From an uncultured Trichococcus sp. (GTDB lineage Bacteria; Bacillota; Bacilli; Lactobacillales; Aerococcaceae): 64,000 nt of DNA. Of the stretch, positions 25,564 through 33,662 are shown piece after piece. How positions within the stretch are numbered: the first letter of the stretch is position 1; each line of letters starts with the position of its first letter. A model generated the notes under the pieces. It was not told where the DNA came from. It did no database searches and saw nothing but the letters and a program-made list of their open reading frames with translations. The position numbers were made by a program, and so were the translations under genes. The DNA is taken from the NCBI RefSeq assembly GCF_963667775.1, contig NZ_OY764015.1, positions 1,381,168 through 1,445,167 on the forward strand. The letters are read 5' to 3'.

Positions 25564-25881
25564 TTAGTTGCTCCCTCTTTTATACAATTCAATCATATGT
25601 TTCATCAAATCCCTAAGCAGCAATGTTGTCATCAAGTGATCCTGTCCATGCATCATCGTAACGCTGTACGCAATATCATCACCTGAAGCTTCCATAGTAA
25701 GCAAACTTGTCTGAGCTTTATGCGCCTCTTTGATGCTGGTATTCGCTTCTTCACATAATGCTTCGGCTTTATCGTAATCACCTTTTTCCGCTGCCTTTAA
25801 AGCATCCAGAAGGTACGATCGCGCTTCACCTGCATAGGCAACAATTTCAAACCCTAATAAAGTAGCTTCTTCCCTGTTCAT
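25564..25881 (-). CDS. lacF: Lactose-specific PTS EIIA component LacF
   Basis: A 105-residue trimeric EIIA of the lactose family, cytoplasmic. It has [20 protein letters not shown] at the N-terminus and the phosphorylated His in [13 protein letters not shown], followed by LYKRGSN. ATG 25881 has GGAGG 8 nt upstream. First intact gene of the operon; directly upstream lies a fragment of the lacD 3' end, the gene order (lacD-lacF) known from complete lacABCDFEG operons. Confidence 0.95.
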   Translation of the reverse strand: MNREEATLLGFEIVAYAGEARSYLLDALKAAEKGDYDKAEALCEEANTSIKEAHKAQTSLLTMEASGDDIAYSVTMMHGQDHLMTTLLLRDLMKHMIELYKRGSN

Positions 25882-25901
25882 TTCATTTTCCTCCAATTTG
25901 T

Positions 25902-26015
25902 TCAGATTTTTTCTTTCCAGGATGTTGCTGTCGTTCCAAGAACTTTGCTTAGTGTATCGCTAGTATTAAAGCCAGTCTTACGCCACCATGTACGTGCAGC
26001 TTGCTCACCCTCTTT
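25902..26015 (-). pseudogene. lacD: lacD remnant (last ~37 codons of tagatose-1,6-bisphosphate aldolase)
   Basis: The minus strand from 26015 reads [20 protein letters not shown] and then [16 protein letters not shown] before TGA at 25904-25902. This looks like the C-terminus of LacD (E-G-E-x-A-A-R-x-W-L-x-T-x-G-F, then L-N-K-V-L-x-x-TA-x-SW in family members). It has no start and is joined to a lacA-like fragment out of frame. It ends 20 bp before the lacF ATG with the lacF ribosome site between, as in intact operons. Identification rests on recall of LacD sequences. Confidence 0.72.
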
Positions 26016-26016
26016 G

Positions 26017-26076
26017 ATTTGTAATGATTGATTTCAATTTCTTACCCGCTAAATCCATCCCCAGTACAATAGCCCT
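26017..26076 (-). pseudogene. lacA: lacA remnant (first ~20 codons of galactose-6-phosphate isomerase subunit)
   Basis: After AAGGAG, the minus strand reads AGG (26076-26074, where a start codon would be) and then AIVLGMDLAGKKLKSIITNQ, close to the LacA N-terminus (MAIVLGxDxxGxxLK). The expected start codon is AGG, a one-base change from ATG. Reading continues into the lacD fragment out of frame and stops at TGA 26007-26005. Together with the lacD tail, this marks an internal deletion of lacA'BC'lacD. Confidence 0.65.
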
Positions 26077-26148
26077 ATTCCTTTCTCCTTACTAAAAATA
26101 TTTTAATGACCTTACGAAGATAGTCTGGAAAATCACAACTCATTTTCC

Positions 26149-26162
26149 CGGAAGCGTTTTTA
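26149..26162 (-). promoter_or_regulatory. Weak candidate cre (CcpA) site in the lac leader
   Basis: The minus strand TAAAAACGCTTCCG matches the cre consensus TGNAANCGNWNNCA at its central CG and most specified positions but has about three mismatches. It lies just downstream of the lac -10 box. Confidence 0.3.
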
Positions 26163-26177
26163 TTTCCTTATGCCCTC

Positions 26178-26206
26178 ATTATAAACAGAACCAAACATAA
26201 AATCAA
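26178..26206 (-). promoter_or_regulatory. lac operon promoter
   Basis: Minus strand TTGATT (26201-26206), 17-bp spacer, TATAAT (26178-26183). It is followed by the lacA/lacD scar, which now forms a ~290-nt leader before lacF. Confidence 0.78.
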
Positions 26207-26207
26207 T

Positions 26208-26262
26208 CTTTTTGTTCGTTTTTTTGTTTTATTTTTTGTTTTTGTTCATTAAATGTTTTTTT
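26208..26262. promoter_or_regulatory. Putative LacR operator repeats upstream of the lac promoter
   Basis: The + strand holds TTTTTGTTCG, TTTTTGTTTTA and TTTTTGTTCA in tandem, directly upstream of the lac -35. These match the motif in front of the lacR-like gene (20511-20566). Confidence 0.5.
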
Positions 26263-26289
26263 TTGTTTTTTAATTATGTAAGAAAAGCT

Positions 26290-26465
26290 GAACGGGTTCG
26301 TTCAGCCCTGAAAGAAATTTAGGAAATCTGGCCCTGAATGAGCATCGTAGAGCGCAATTGCTGAGAGACTTTCTGCGTCAGCAGATTAGTCGAACAGTAT
26401 GTCTTGGCTCGCAGAGACAAGAGGTCCCTTTACCCCTTTTCCGAAGGGCTAACCCGTGAAGCTGG
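26290..26465 (+). ncRNA. Putative structured RNA, short form
   Basis: Shares the core blocks of the 15381-15755 RNA: GAACGGGTTCGTTCAGCCCT, TTAGGAAATCTGGCC, GAGCGCAATTGCTGAGAGAC, GTCGAACAGTATGTCTT and AAGGGCTAACCCGTGAAGCT. The closing helix is preserved (26292-26298 and 26304-26309 with 26445-26457). Both duplicated arms and the TGGGAGTC hairpin of the long form are missing, and a TGCTGA...TCAGCA hairpin occupies the place of the second arm. No terminator of its own is visible before 26562. Strand is taken from the long form. Confidence 0.6.
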
Positions 26466-26561
26466 ACATGATTTTAGATGCATGAAACATGTTGCAATCT
26501 TGTGAAACACCTACGGTGATGCACTTTTCACTCTGGAAAATTTTATAAATTCCTGTATGTT

Positions 26562-26606
26562 AAAAAAACGGGAGAACCTTCTAAGTGAAGTTTCTCCCGT
26601 TTTTTC
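26562..26606. terminator. Bidirectional terminator after the GW amidase
   Basis: AAAAAAACGGGAGAA pairs with TTCTCCCGTTTTTT over a 15-nt loop. It lies 3 bp past the amidase stop on the minus strand and can also end + strand transcripts through the short structured RNA. Confidence 0.88.
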
Positions 26607-26608
26607 AG

Positions 26609-29074
26609 TTATTCGAAATAGGCCACAATCCCTGCCGTGATGGCTTTCGCCAAAGTCGTCTGATAGCTGGCCGTAGTCAGTTTCGCTAATTCGGTTGGCG
26701 AGCTCATGTATCCCAATTCCAGCAATACAGCCGGAATTGCCGTTTCGCGTAGAACAGCAAAAGTATTCCGACGCACACCACGATCGATCGCACCGGTATT
26801 TTCAACCAAGGAACCCTGGATTGCCGATGCTAAATCTGCACTTTCCAGAATCCGTGTCGGGTCATTATGCATGTCCTCATTGATGATCGGTGGATAGTCG
26901 GAGTCGTATTCATAGTAATATGTCTCAATTCCCGTGACGGTTGCATTCGCAGGCATCGCATTGTGGTGGATGCTGACGAAAATATCCGCTCCCGAAGCAT
27001 TTGCTTCTTTCGAACGCTCCAACAAACCAACATATGTATCGGTTGTGCGCGACATGATGACCGTGAATCCCAAAGCTTCCAGATTCGCTTTCACCTTGTT
27101 CGAAACGGCTAGATTGATCGTTTTTTCCATCACATTGCTGTAGGTCGCGCCCGCTTCCCAGCCGCCATGTCCAGGATCAAGGAACACAGTATGATTCAGA
27201 TCCGCAACCGTCAAGGCATCCTTGGCGATCCAACCCAATACTTTTCCGTTCAGGGAAGCCAATGCCCAGAGGACTCCATCCGCAGTCAACTTTTCTTGGC
27301 TGACCGTTACGCTGCTGCCGAGGTAACTCGCTGTGTAACCGATTGTTTGGTAGCCTTCCGTCCCCCACGGCAAGGTGTTGATGCCGTCCGTACCGCGTAT
27401 GATTGTCGCCTTATAGAATGTGTCGGTCGTTGAGATGACCTTATTGAAAAGTGCGTCCTTGGCGATCCAACCGATTTCCTTTCCATTGATGGAAATCAGA
27501 GCCCACGTCACGCCATTATCCGTTACTTGCTCTTTCGTGACAGTCACTTTTTGCCCCAGATACGTATAACTGTAGCCGATTGTTTTGTACCCTTTTGTAC
27601 CCCATGGAGAGGTGTTGATGCCATCCGTTGCCCGCAAAACAGTCGCTTGGTAGAAAACAGACTTCGAAGAGACAACTTGAACATACGTTGGTTCCGTTAA
27701 AGCGGCTTTTGCGATCCAGCCAAGCTGTTTCCCATCTATCGAGATCAAGGCCCAGGTCACGCCATTGTCCGCCACTTTTTCTTGAACGACGGTCACTTGC
27801 TTACCGAGATAGTCGGAGCTTGTGCCGATGGTTTGATACCCTCTCGTTCCCCAAGGCTGCGTATTGATGCCATCCCCACTGCGCGTGACTGTAGCCGGAT
27901 AATCCACGTCGATCGTCGACAAAATTTCAACATAGATAACCTTTCTCAATGCATCCTTGGCGATCCAACCCAATTGTCTGCCGTTTTGGGTGATCAAGGC
28001 CCAAGTAACGCCATTATCAGCCACTTTTTCTTGCGTGACAAGTACTTGCTGATTCATATAGGACGTACTGTTCGCAATTGTTTTGTAGCCTCTGGTCCCC
28101 CAAGGTTGCGTGTTGATGGCATCGCCTGCGCGGACAATTGTGGCATCGTAATCAACGGTTGTCGTCGACACAATCTGCACATAAGTCGGTTCAGTCAAAG
28201 CTCCTGTGGCGATCCAGCCCAATTGTTTGCCATCCACTGTGATCAACGTCCAGGTTACGCCGTTTTCAAGCAACTTCTCTTGCGTCACCGTGGCGGTCTT
28301 GCCCAGGTAAGCAGAGCTGAGAGCCACGGTCTTGAAGCCGCGCATGCCCCATGGGACAGTGTTGATCGCATCTGTGCCGCGCGTGATGGTGGCGGTGTAC
28401 TCGATATCGGTCGTCTCCAACACTTCCAGATAATCCGGTTCGGTCAAAGCGTCCTTGGCGATCCAGCCGAGTTGGGTGCCGTCCACTGAAATCAACGCCC
28501 AGGTAACACCATTTTCAACTACTTTTTCTTCGCTGATTGTGACTGTTTCACCAAGATAGTCGGCACTGTAGGCTAGTATCTTGAACCCCCGCGTCCCCCA
28601 TGGTGCTGCGTTGATGGCATCCGTGCCACGGGTAATCGTTGCCGTGTACTCGACTGCGGTCGTCGACACGACCTCAAGGTAATCCGGCTCGACCGGCGCG
28701 GATAAGGCGGTTTTCGCAATCCAGCCAATAGCCGTTCCGTCCACTGAGATATATGCCCACGTTACGCCATTATCGGCCAGTTTTTCTTGCGTCACCGCGA
28801 CCGTCTTGCCTGTGTAGTCAGCACTCCAGCCAATCGTTTCGAATCCTGGCGTTCCCCAAGGCTGCGTATTGATCGCATCCGTTGCCGACAGCACGCGCGC
28901 CTCATAATCAACAACCGTAGTCGACAGGATCTGCACACTGGCTTGCGTCACAATGGTGGTTATTTCGTTCAGCTCTTCGGCAAAAGTCGCAGGTGCACTT
29001 GCCAGACCTAAAGTCAGCAGGACTGCACTTGCCAGCGCGACTCTGCGCCCATGCCCTCTATTTCCATGAAACAT
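26609..29074 (-). CDS. Secreted GW-module N-acetylmuramoyl-L-alanine amidase (Amidase_3)
   Basis: 821 residues, extracellular. A signal peptide (cleavage after ATFA) is followed by seven GW modules (each ~80 residues with DAIN or DGIN, PWGT and GWIAK) and a C-terminal zinc Amidase_3 domain (~last 190 residues): VFLDPGHGGWEAGA (zinc His), MEKTINL (zinc Glu), VSIHHNAMP (zinc His) and LLELGYMSS (catalytic Glu). It cleaves the MurNAc-L-Ala bond. GAAGGAGG supports ATG 29074; the TTG at 29095 lacks a site. It has the same number of GW modules as the GH73 autolysin at 17182-20067 but a different module subtype and opposite domain order. Confidence 0.93.
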   Translation of the reverse strand: MFHGNRGHGRRVALASAVLLTLGLASAPATFAEELNEITTIVTQASVQILSTTVVDYEARVLSATDAINTQPWGTPGFETIGWSADYTGKTVAVTQEKLADNGVTWAYISVDGTAIGWIAKTALSAPVEPDYLEVVSTTAVEYTATITRGTDAINAAPWGTRGFKILAYSADYLGETVTISEEKVVENGVTWALISVDGTQLGWIAKDALTEPDYLEVLETTDIEYTATITRGTDAINTVPWGMRGFKTVALSSAYLGKTATVTQEKLLENGVTWTLITVDGKQLGWIATGALTEPTYVQIVSTTTVDYDATIVRAGDAINTQPWGTRGYKTIANSTSYMNQQVLVTQEKVADNGVTWALITQNGRQLGWIAKDALRKVIYVEILSTIDVDYPATVTRSGDGINTQPWGTRGYQTIGTSSDYLGKQVTVVQEKVADNGVTWALISIDGKQLGWIAKAALTEPTYVQVVSSKSVFYQATVLRATDGINTSPWGTKGYKTIGYSYTYLGQKVTVTKEQVTDNGVTWALISINGKEIGWIAKDALFNKVISTTDTFYKATIIRGTDGINTLPWGTEGYQTIGYTASYLGSSVTVSQEKLTADGVLWALASLNGKVLGWIAKDALTVADLNHTVFLDPGHGGWEAGATYSNVMEKTINLAVSNKVKANLEALGFTVIMSRTTDTYVGLLERSKEANASGADIFVSIHHNAMPANATVTGIETYYYEYDSDYPPIINEDMHNDPTRILESADLASAIQGSLVENTGAIDRGVRRNTFAVLRETAIPAVLLELGYMSSPTELAKLTTASYQTTLAKAITAGIVAYFE

Positions 29075-29202
29075 CCTTTTAAATTCCTCCTTCAAACAAT
29101 CCTTGCATCAAAAAACATAAAATTTGTGAATGCATTTTCATCTTACCACTTTTCAACCCGAATCGCATCCGCATTTTTGGGACTGTCAAAATATCAGCCT
29201 GC

Positions 29203-29250
29203 AAAAAAACCTCTGGCCTATCCGTAAAATCTACAGATCAGCCAGAGGTT
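29203..29250 (-). terminator. Terminator after the EpsG-like gene
   Basis: AACCTCTGGC/GCCAGAGGTT stem followed on the minus strand by seven Ts. Confidence 0.85.
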
Positions 29251-29260
29251 GCTACATATT

Positions 29261-30313
29261 CTATTTCAAAAGCGTGTCGTAAGGGATAAAGTAGGCGTAA
29301 TCCCCTGACAAGATGAAGATCAGCAGGAAGATGACGACCGTGAATCCCAGGCAGAAAATCAGATTGACCATTTTGTTCTTCGTAAAATTCAGGATGAAAT
29401 ACGGCGCCACAAACATCTCATAGGTCGCGAACGGTGAACTCAAACGTCCCCCTACCGTCGCCAGATTTCCGAAAGCGATCAGGATCAACGAAGCCAGGAA
29501 GTAGAGGTTGTGGTACGTGCGGTATTTTTCATCTTTGCGGATATTCGTGAACAGCAAGGTGCCGAAGAAAATCAACAATTGCATCAGCAAGACCGGATTC
29601 AGCAGCCATTGCCCACCAGTGTAGGCCGGATTCGTGAAGTACGGAGCGTAGCGATCCGGCACCGCCCACAGATATAACTGAGGCATTTGCACGACAATTC
29701 CCGCAGCGACCGCCAGTCCGAACAGCACCATCACCTGCAGCCAGCTGCCGTTATGGAGATAGTTTTCATAGACGTAGCCGACGATGAAAATGAGCGCTGT
29801 GATGTGGAATAGCGAGGCAATCCCGACCACCAACAGAAAGCGGAACAGCTGTTTCTGTTGCATGTATTTCACCGAATAGAGCAGGATGATGCTCGCGATC
29901 GAACCACGGATCTGTCCCATATCCCTCGCCAAAAAGAAACGCGAAAAATAGTAGAACAGGACCAAGGATGGGTACGGATTATTTTTGTAAAGATAATTGA
30001 CCAACAACCCCATGCTCAGGAATGCGAAAAAGAGAATGAACGCATAGTAATTCAAACCTAGCTTAAGGAACAAATAATTCAAGAACAGGTAGCCGGGCTC
30101 GGCATCGATGCTGCCGTTGAAGACATCGGACAACCCGGTCAAGTCGTAGAAAAAGTAATAATAAGAAACGAAATCGTATCCCGAATAATAGCGCAACCCG
30201 GCCAAAATAGCCAGGAGGCCACCACCGATCAGAACGATTTTTTTGTTGTCATAGAACACTTCAGCAATGCTGAGCAGCAACAGGGTGATGAATGTAAAGA
30301 CATAGAGAGCCAT
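29261..30313 (-). CDS. epsG: EpsG-family polysaccharide polymerase (Wzy-like)
   Basis: A 350-residue integral membrane protein with about ten transmembrane helices and the EpsG pattern: an N-terminal membrane pair, LAGLRYYSGYDFVSYYYFF (the conserved R-x-x-x-G-x-D-x-x-x-Y region of EpsG/Wzy proteins), SRFFLARDMGQIRGSIASII, and a central FHITALIFIVGY. Such proteins polymerise lipid-linked repeat units on the outer face of the membrane. Last gene of an operon with a Wzz-like protein, a GT4 and a GT2. Confidence 0.85.
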   Translation of the reverse strand: MALYVFTFITLLLLSIAEVFYDNKKIVLIGGGLLAILAGLRYYSGYDFVSYYYFFYDLTGLSDVFNGSIDAEPGYLFLNYLFLKLGLNYYAFILFFAFLSMGLLVNYLYKNNPYPSLVLFYYFSRFFLARDMGQIRGSIASIILLYSVKYMQQKQLFRFLLVVGIASLFHITALIFIVGYVYENYLHNGSWLQVMVLFGLAVAAGIVVQMPQLYLWAVPDRYAPYFTNPAYTGGQWLLNPVLLMQLLIFFGTLLFTNIRKDEKYRTYHNLYFLASLILIAFGNLATVGGRLSSPFATYEMFVAPYFILNFTKNKMVNLIFCLGFTVVIFLLIFILSGDYAYFIPYDTLLK

Positions 30314-30333
30314 CCATTATTCCTCCTCCAATG

Positions 30334-31404
30334 CTAGATTAAGATGATTTTGATTGGAGTCGCATAATTTTCCAATAGCGTGCGTTGGTTCTTGTACCAA
30401 TCCTTTGTTGTGCCGTTCTTACGGGAAACGAGGATAACTTCATCGAAATGCAATAAGGGATCTGCCGCGAGTACGGATTGCGCGAACACGTACGGCGCGC
30501 CTGCTATCTGCTCCAAGCGTTTTTGCACAGCTGGCGCCAAAGGTTCCTCGGACAGGATCAGTTTACGTGCCGCAGCCGGATGCTGGATGCCGTGCGCCAA
30601 AGCCGTTTCCTGCTCAGCGGCAGTCGTATGCGACAAGTCCAATACAGTATCGTCATCGCTCATGCGATAGTTGAACACGTCTGTGATTTCCTTTTTGAAG
30701 AAGAGACGGAAGAAGGCTAACAACATGCCGAGAAGCAAGCCGCCGATGAACAATCCAGCTCCCATGATGAGATACAGTGGCAAGCTGGCACTTCCGGTTT
30801 CATCCGTTGGCTCAGGCCCTTTCTCAAGTTGGACCACGTGCGGTTCAGACAGCAAGTAGACGCTCTTGTTTGCAAAGAACGGTAGTGTCTCATCCTGGAT
30901 GGCTTGATAGAGCAACGTAGCGATAGCTGTGTTTTTCGCTTCATCACCGGTCCCTACCGTAATATGCAATTCGCTAGTATCATAATCCGTATCCACATCG
31001 ATCATGTAGTTCGCAGGGATATCACCTTCCTCCATGGCCTCGATAGCATCAGATGCAACAATAGGCTCGACTGAATGGATCATCTCATACACTTCCGGAG
31101 ACAACAGTACAGCTTCCAAAAGGTTGAAGTTCGTAAAGGCATAGCCTTCCGTATTCTCTACATAAAAATCAAACCGTACGGCATCTTCCAGTAAAGCTTT
31201 GTACTCAGCATCCGTGATCAACTGCAGCTCCAAGCCGGTAGCTGGATTGATTTCCTTGATTTCTTCGACTTTATCATCGCTGAACAGCGTATAAGCGATC
31301 GCCAGAGCGTACAGGACGACAATGGCTAAAGCTGTCCCGATGATCGTTTTTTTGTTGTCCTGCATAAATGCCTTCGTTTCCTTCATGGTCGGTAAGTTTT
31401 TCAT
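30334..31404 (-). CDS. Wzz-like chain-length protein with degenerate C-terminal domain
   Basis: 356 residues. It has two transmembrane helices (about 19-42 and 212-235) around an extracytoplasmic region that begins with an acidic stretch, the topology of polysaccharide co-polymerases. The cytoplasmic tail (~240-356) has segments such as VLDLSHTTAAEQETALAHGI and DEVILVSRKNGTTKDWYK that recall the nucleotide-binding fold of BY-kinases, but there is no Walker A or Walker B, so it cannot be a kinase. Its ATG overlaps the 3' end of the GT4 gene (ATGA). A role in setting chain length with the adjacent EpsG polymerase is likely. Confidence 0.6.
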   Translation of the reverse strand: MKNLPTMKETKAFMQDNKKTIIGTALAIVVLYALAIAYTLFSDDKVEEIKEINPATGLELQLITDAEYKALLEDAVRFDFYVENTEGYAFTNFNLLEAVLLSPEVYEMIHSVEPIVASDAIEAMEEGDIPANYMIDVDTDYDTSELHITVGTGDEAKNTAIATLLYQAIQDETLPFFANKSVYLLSEPHVVQLEKGPEPTDETGSASLPLYLIMGAGLFIGGLLLGMLLAFFRLFFKKEITDVFNYRMSDDDTVLDLSHTTAAEQETALAHGIQHPAAARKLILSEEPLAPAVQKRLEQIAGAPYVFAQSVLAADPLLHFDEVILVSRKNGTTKDWYKNQRTLLENYATPIKIILI

Positions 31405-32507
31405 GCCGTACCCTCCGTTGCATCGTAGATTTTTTCCAGCGCTTTTGCGGTCTTCAGCATATCAAAAGCTTCCATTTCCGGTTTCGGACGGTTGCCTTGC
31501 GGATCGCCCATGATTTCGGCTTCCCAACGGTCCAGCTCCGCATCCAACGGCACAAAACGGACATTTTCGGACAACACAGTGTCTTTTGACACTTCCGTCG
31601 ACAGCACCAATTTGACGTTGGCAGCCTGAGCCTCCACCGCCACGATCGGCAAGCCTTCATACAAAGAAGGTAACAGGAAGACGTCCATCGCTTTCAGCAG
31701 TTCGGCGATATCTTCGCGTTCGCCCAGGAAGAGCACATGGTCTTCGATTTTCAGTTCCTTGGCCAAGCCGTGGATCTCTGCTTCGAGACTGCCGGCTCCG
31801 ACCGACAACAGGTACGTGTTCGGGTGTTGCTTCAGGATGTGCTGGAAAATCTTCAGCAACAGCCGGTGATTTTTTTGTTCCTCGAAACGGCCGATGTGAC
31901 CGATCACGAAGGCATCTGCCGGAATGCCCAACTGCGCATGCATTTCTGTTTTCGTCACCGGTACGTTGCGGTAACGGTCGAGATCGATGCCGTTCGGAAG
32001 CATGACGAAAGGCTGTTCCTTGCCGAAAAGGCCGATGCCGGCTTCATCCGAGCAGCCAATGAAATCAGTCGCATATTTCATCATCAGATTGTTGAAAATC
32101 GGCCGCACGACGCTGTACGGGAATCGGTTGCCTTTGCCGTCGGAAGTCGCATGGCTATGGGCGATGCGTTTTTTGACGCCGGCTTTGGCAGCCAGCCACA
32201 GGTTCAGGCCGCCGCCGAAGAAGATTTCATTGTGGACGATATCGACCTGATTCTCCTTCAAAAGTTTGCTGACGGTTTTGATGTAGCGCAGCGGGTGCTT
32301 GTTCGGGTTCGGCACGACGAAAACCTTGCCCCCCAATGCGGCGATTTCATCATGGTAGGGACGCACATCGGCAAATTCTTCATAGATGACGAAATCGAAT
32401 TGGTACTTGGAGCGGTCGATGTTGCGGTAGGCGTTCATCATGAAGGTCTCCGCCCCGCCCTTTCCCATTCTGCCCTGGAAATGCAGGACACGTTTTGGTT
32501 GAGTCAT
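31401..32507 (-). CDS. Glycosyltransferase family 4 (EpsF-like)
   Basis: A 368-residue cytoplasmic GT-B enzyme. The N-domain has MGKGGAETFMMNAYRNID; the C-domain has FVIGHIGRFEEQKNHRLLLK, FLGEREDIAELLKAMDVFLL and PSLYEGLPIVAVEAQAA, the E-x7-E donor-binding motif of GT4. It is closest in style to EpsF-type enzymes of exopolysaccharide operons. It would add one sugar of the repeat unit; donor and linkage cannot be told. Operon: GT2 (32529), this gene, the Wzz-like protein, EpsG. Confidence 0.9.
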   Translation of the reverse strand: MTQPKRVLHFQGRMGKGGAETFMMNAYRNIDRSKYQFDFVIYEEFADVRPYHDEIAALGGKVFVVPNPNKHPLRYIKTVSKLLKENQVDIVHNEIFFGGGLNLWLAAKAGVKKRIAHSHATSDGKGNRFPYSVVRPIFNNLMMKYATDFIGCSDEAGIGLFGKEQPFVMLPNGIDLDRYRNVPVTKTEMHAQLGIPADAFVIGHIGRFEEQKNHRLLLKIFQHILKQHPNTYLLSVGAGSLEAEIHGLAKELKIEDHVLFLGEREDIAELLKAMDVFLLPSLYEGLPIVAVEAQAANVKLVLSTEVSKDTVLSENVRFVPLDAELDRWEAEIMGDPQGNRPKPEMEAFDMLKTAKALEKIYDATEGTA

Positions 32508-32528
32508 TAGTGTAGTTCTCCCATCTGT

Positions 32529-33572
32529 CTAGAAATTTCCTTTGAGTTTTTCGATCAGTTTCGGCGATGCATTGCTCAAAAGATGCATCATGCCGGAAGC
32601 GATGTAATTCAGGTGGATCGATTTCGATCGGAATAATAGTTTCATGATTTTCCGGATCGGCGTATCTGTCAGGCTGTGAGCCGTTGCGTACTGGACACGC
32701 GGATGCTGCAGAATCTTTTCGATGTAGGTCTTTTTACCTGCCCAATCCAACGGGCAACTTATCCCGTGCAACGGGATGATGCAGGACATCGTACCCTTCA
32801 GGAACAGCGCGCTGAAGCCGCCCAGATCCTTGTCGGTCAGGTCCAGCAATTCATTGTAGAATTCCAGGAACGTCTCGAATTTGTTGTCGAAATACTTGTT
32901 CGTCAAGCTGCTCTTGCCTTCGAAAGCGTATTGGTAAAGCACTTCGCTGGTCGTCACGACTTTTTGGGCATGACGGTAGTAGGCGATGTTGAACAAACGA
33001 TCCTCGCAGCTGCTGTAGCTCGGAAAGGCGATTTGGTGCTCCCTGATGATGTCCAGACGGTAAATTTTGTTCCAGATGACATACATCAGTTGCTTGTTCA
33101 TCAAAGGATAAAGATTGTCCAGGAACGCCGCATTCGAAGCGTAGACATGATTTTCAGCGATGACTTGCTTTTCCGAAACGATTTCCTGGTTGTCCAGCAC
33201 CCGCAGATTGTAGGAAGCCACAATCAGGTCCGGGGCCTCGTTGTTGAGGATCGTTTGGTAGCGTTCCAGAGTATGGCGCTCGATTTCGTCGTCCGCATCC
33301 ATCAAAAATAGATACTGCCCTTGTGCGCGGGCGATGCCTTGGTTGCGGGCATTCCCCGGTCCGTTGTTCGGGATGGTGATGAAAGCGAAGCGGCTGTCAA
33401 CGGCTGTAAAAGCCTGCAGCGCGTCAGCAGTAGCATCCTTCGATCCGTCGTTCACGATGATGACTTCAAAATCGCTGACCGTCTGGGCGGCGATGCTTTC
33501 CAAAGTGGCACGGATGGTCCCGGCGCAGTTGTAGGCCGGGATCACGATGCTGAAAAAAGGTTTGTTTTCCAT
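32529..33572 (-). CDS. Glycosyltransferase family 2 (EpsJ/CpsI-like)
   Basis: 347 residues. The GT-A domain (residues ~1-110) has FFSIVIPAYNCAGTIRATLE, VIIVNDGSKDATADAL, NARNQGIARAQGQYL and the metal-binding LMDADDEI. The C-terminal half is helical and contains SSCEDRLFNIAYY, the conserved E-D segment of this GT2 group. AGGAAGG 7 nt upstream supports ATG 33572. It is the first gene of the group ending with EpsG and follows galU by 90 bp. Sugar specificity is unknown. Confidence 0.88.
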   Translation of the reverse strand: MENKPFFSIVIPAYNCAGTIRATLESIAAQTVSDFEVIIVNDGSKDATADALQAFTAVDSRFAFITIPNNGPGNARNQGIARAQGQYLFLMDADDEIERHTLERYQTILNNEAPDLIVASYNLRVLDNQEIVSEKQVIAENHVYASNAAFLDNLYPLMNKQLMYVIWNKIYRLDIIREHQIAFPSYSSCEDRLFNIAYYRHAQKVVTTSEVLYQYAFEGKSSLTNKYFDNKFETFLEFYNELLDLTDKDLGGFSALFLKGTMSCIIPLHGISCPLDWAGKKTYIEKILQHPRVQYATAHSLTDTPIRKIMKLLFRSKSIHLNYIASGMMHLLSNASPKLIEKLKGNF

Positions 33573-33662
33573 TAGTTTTCCTTCCTGACGTTGGGCATGA
33601 CGGAGCACCCGGACCAGCTGAGGCCGGGCTATGGAAACATCTGCTCCTGTCCATGCAACGCG

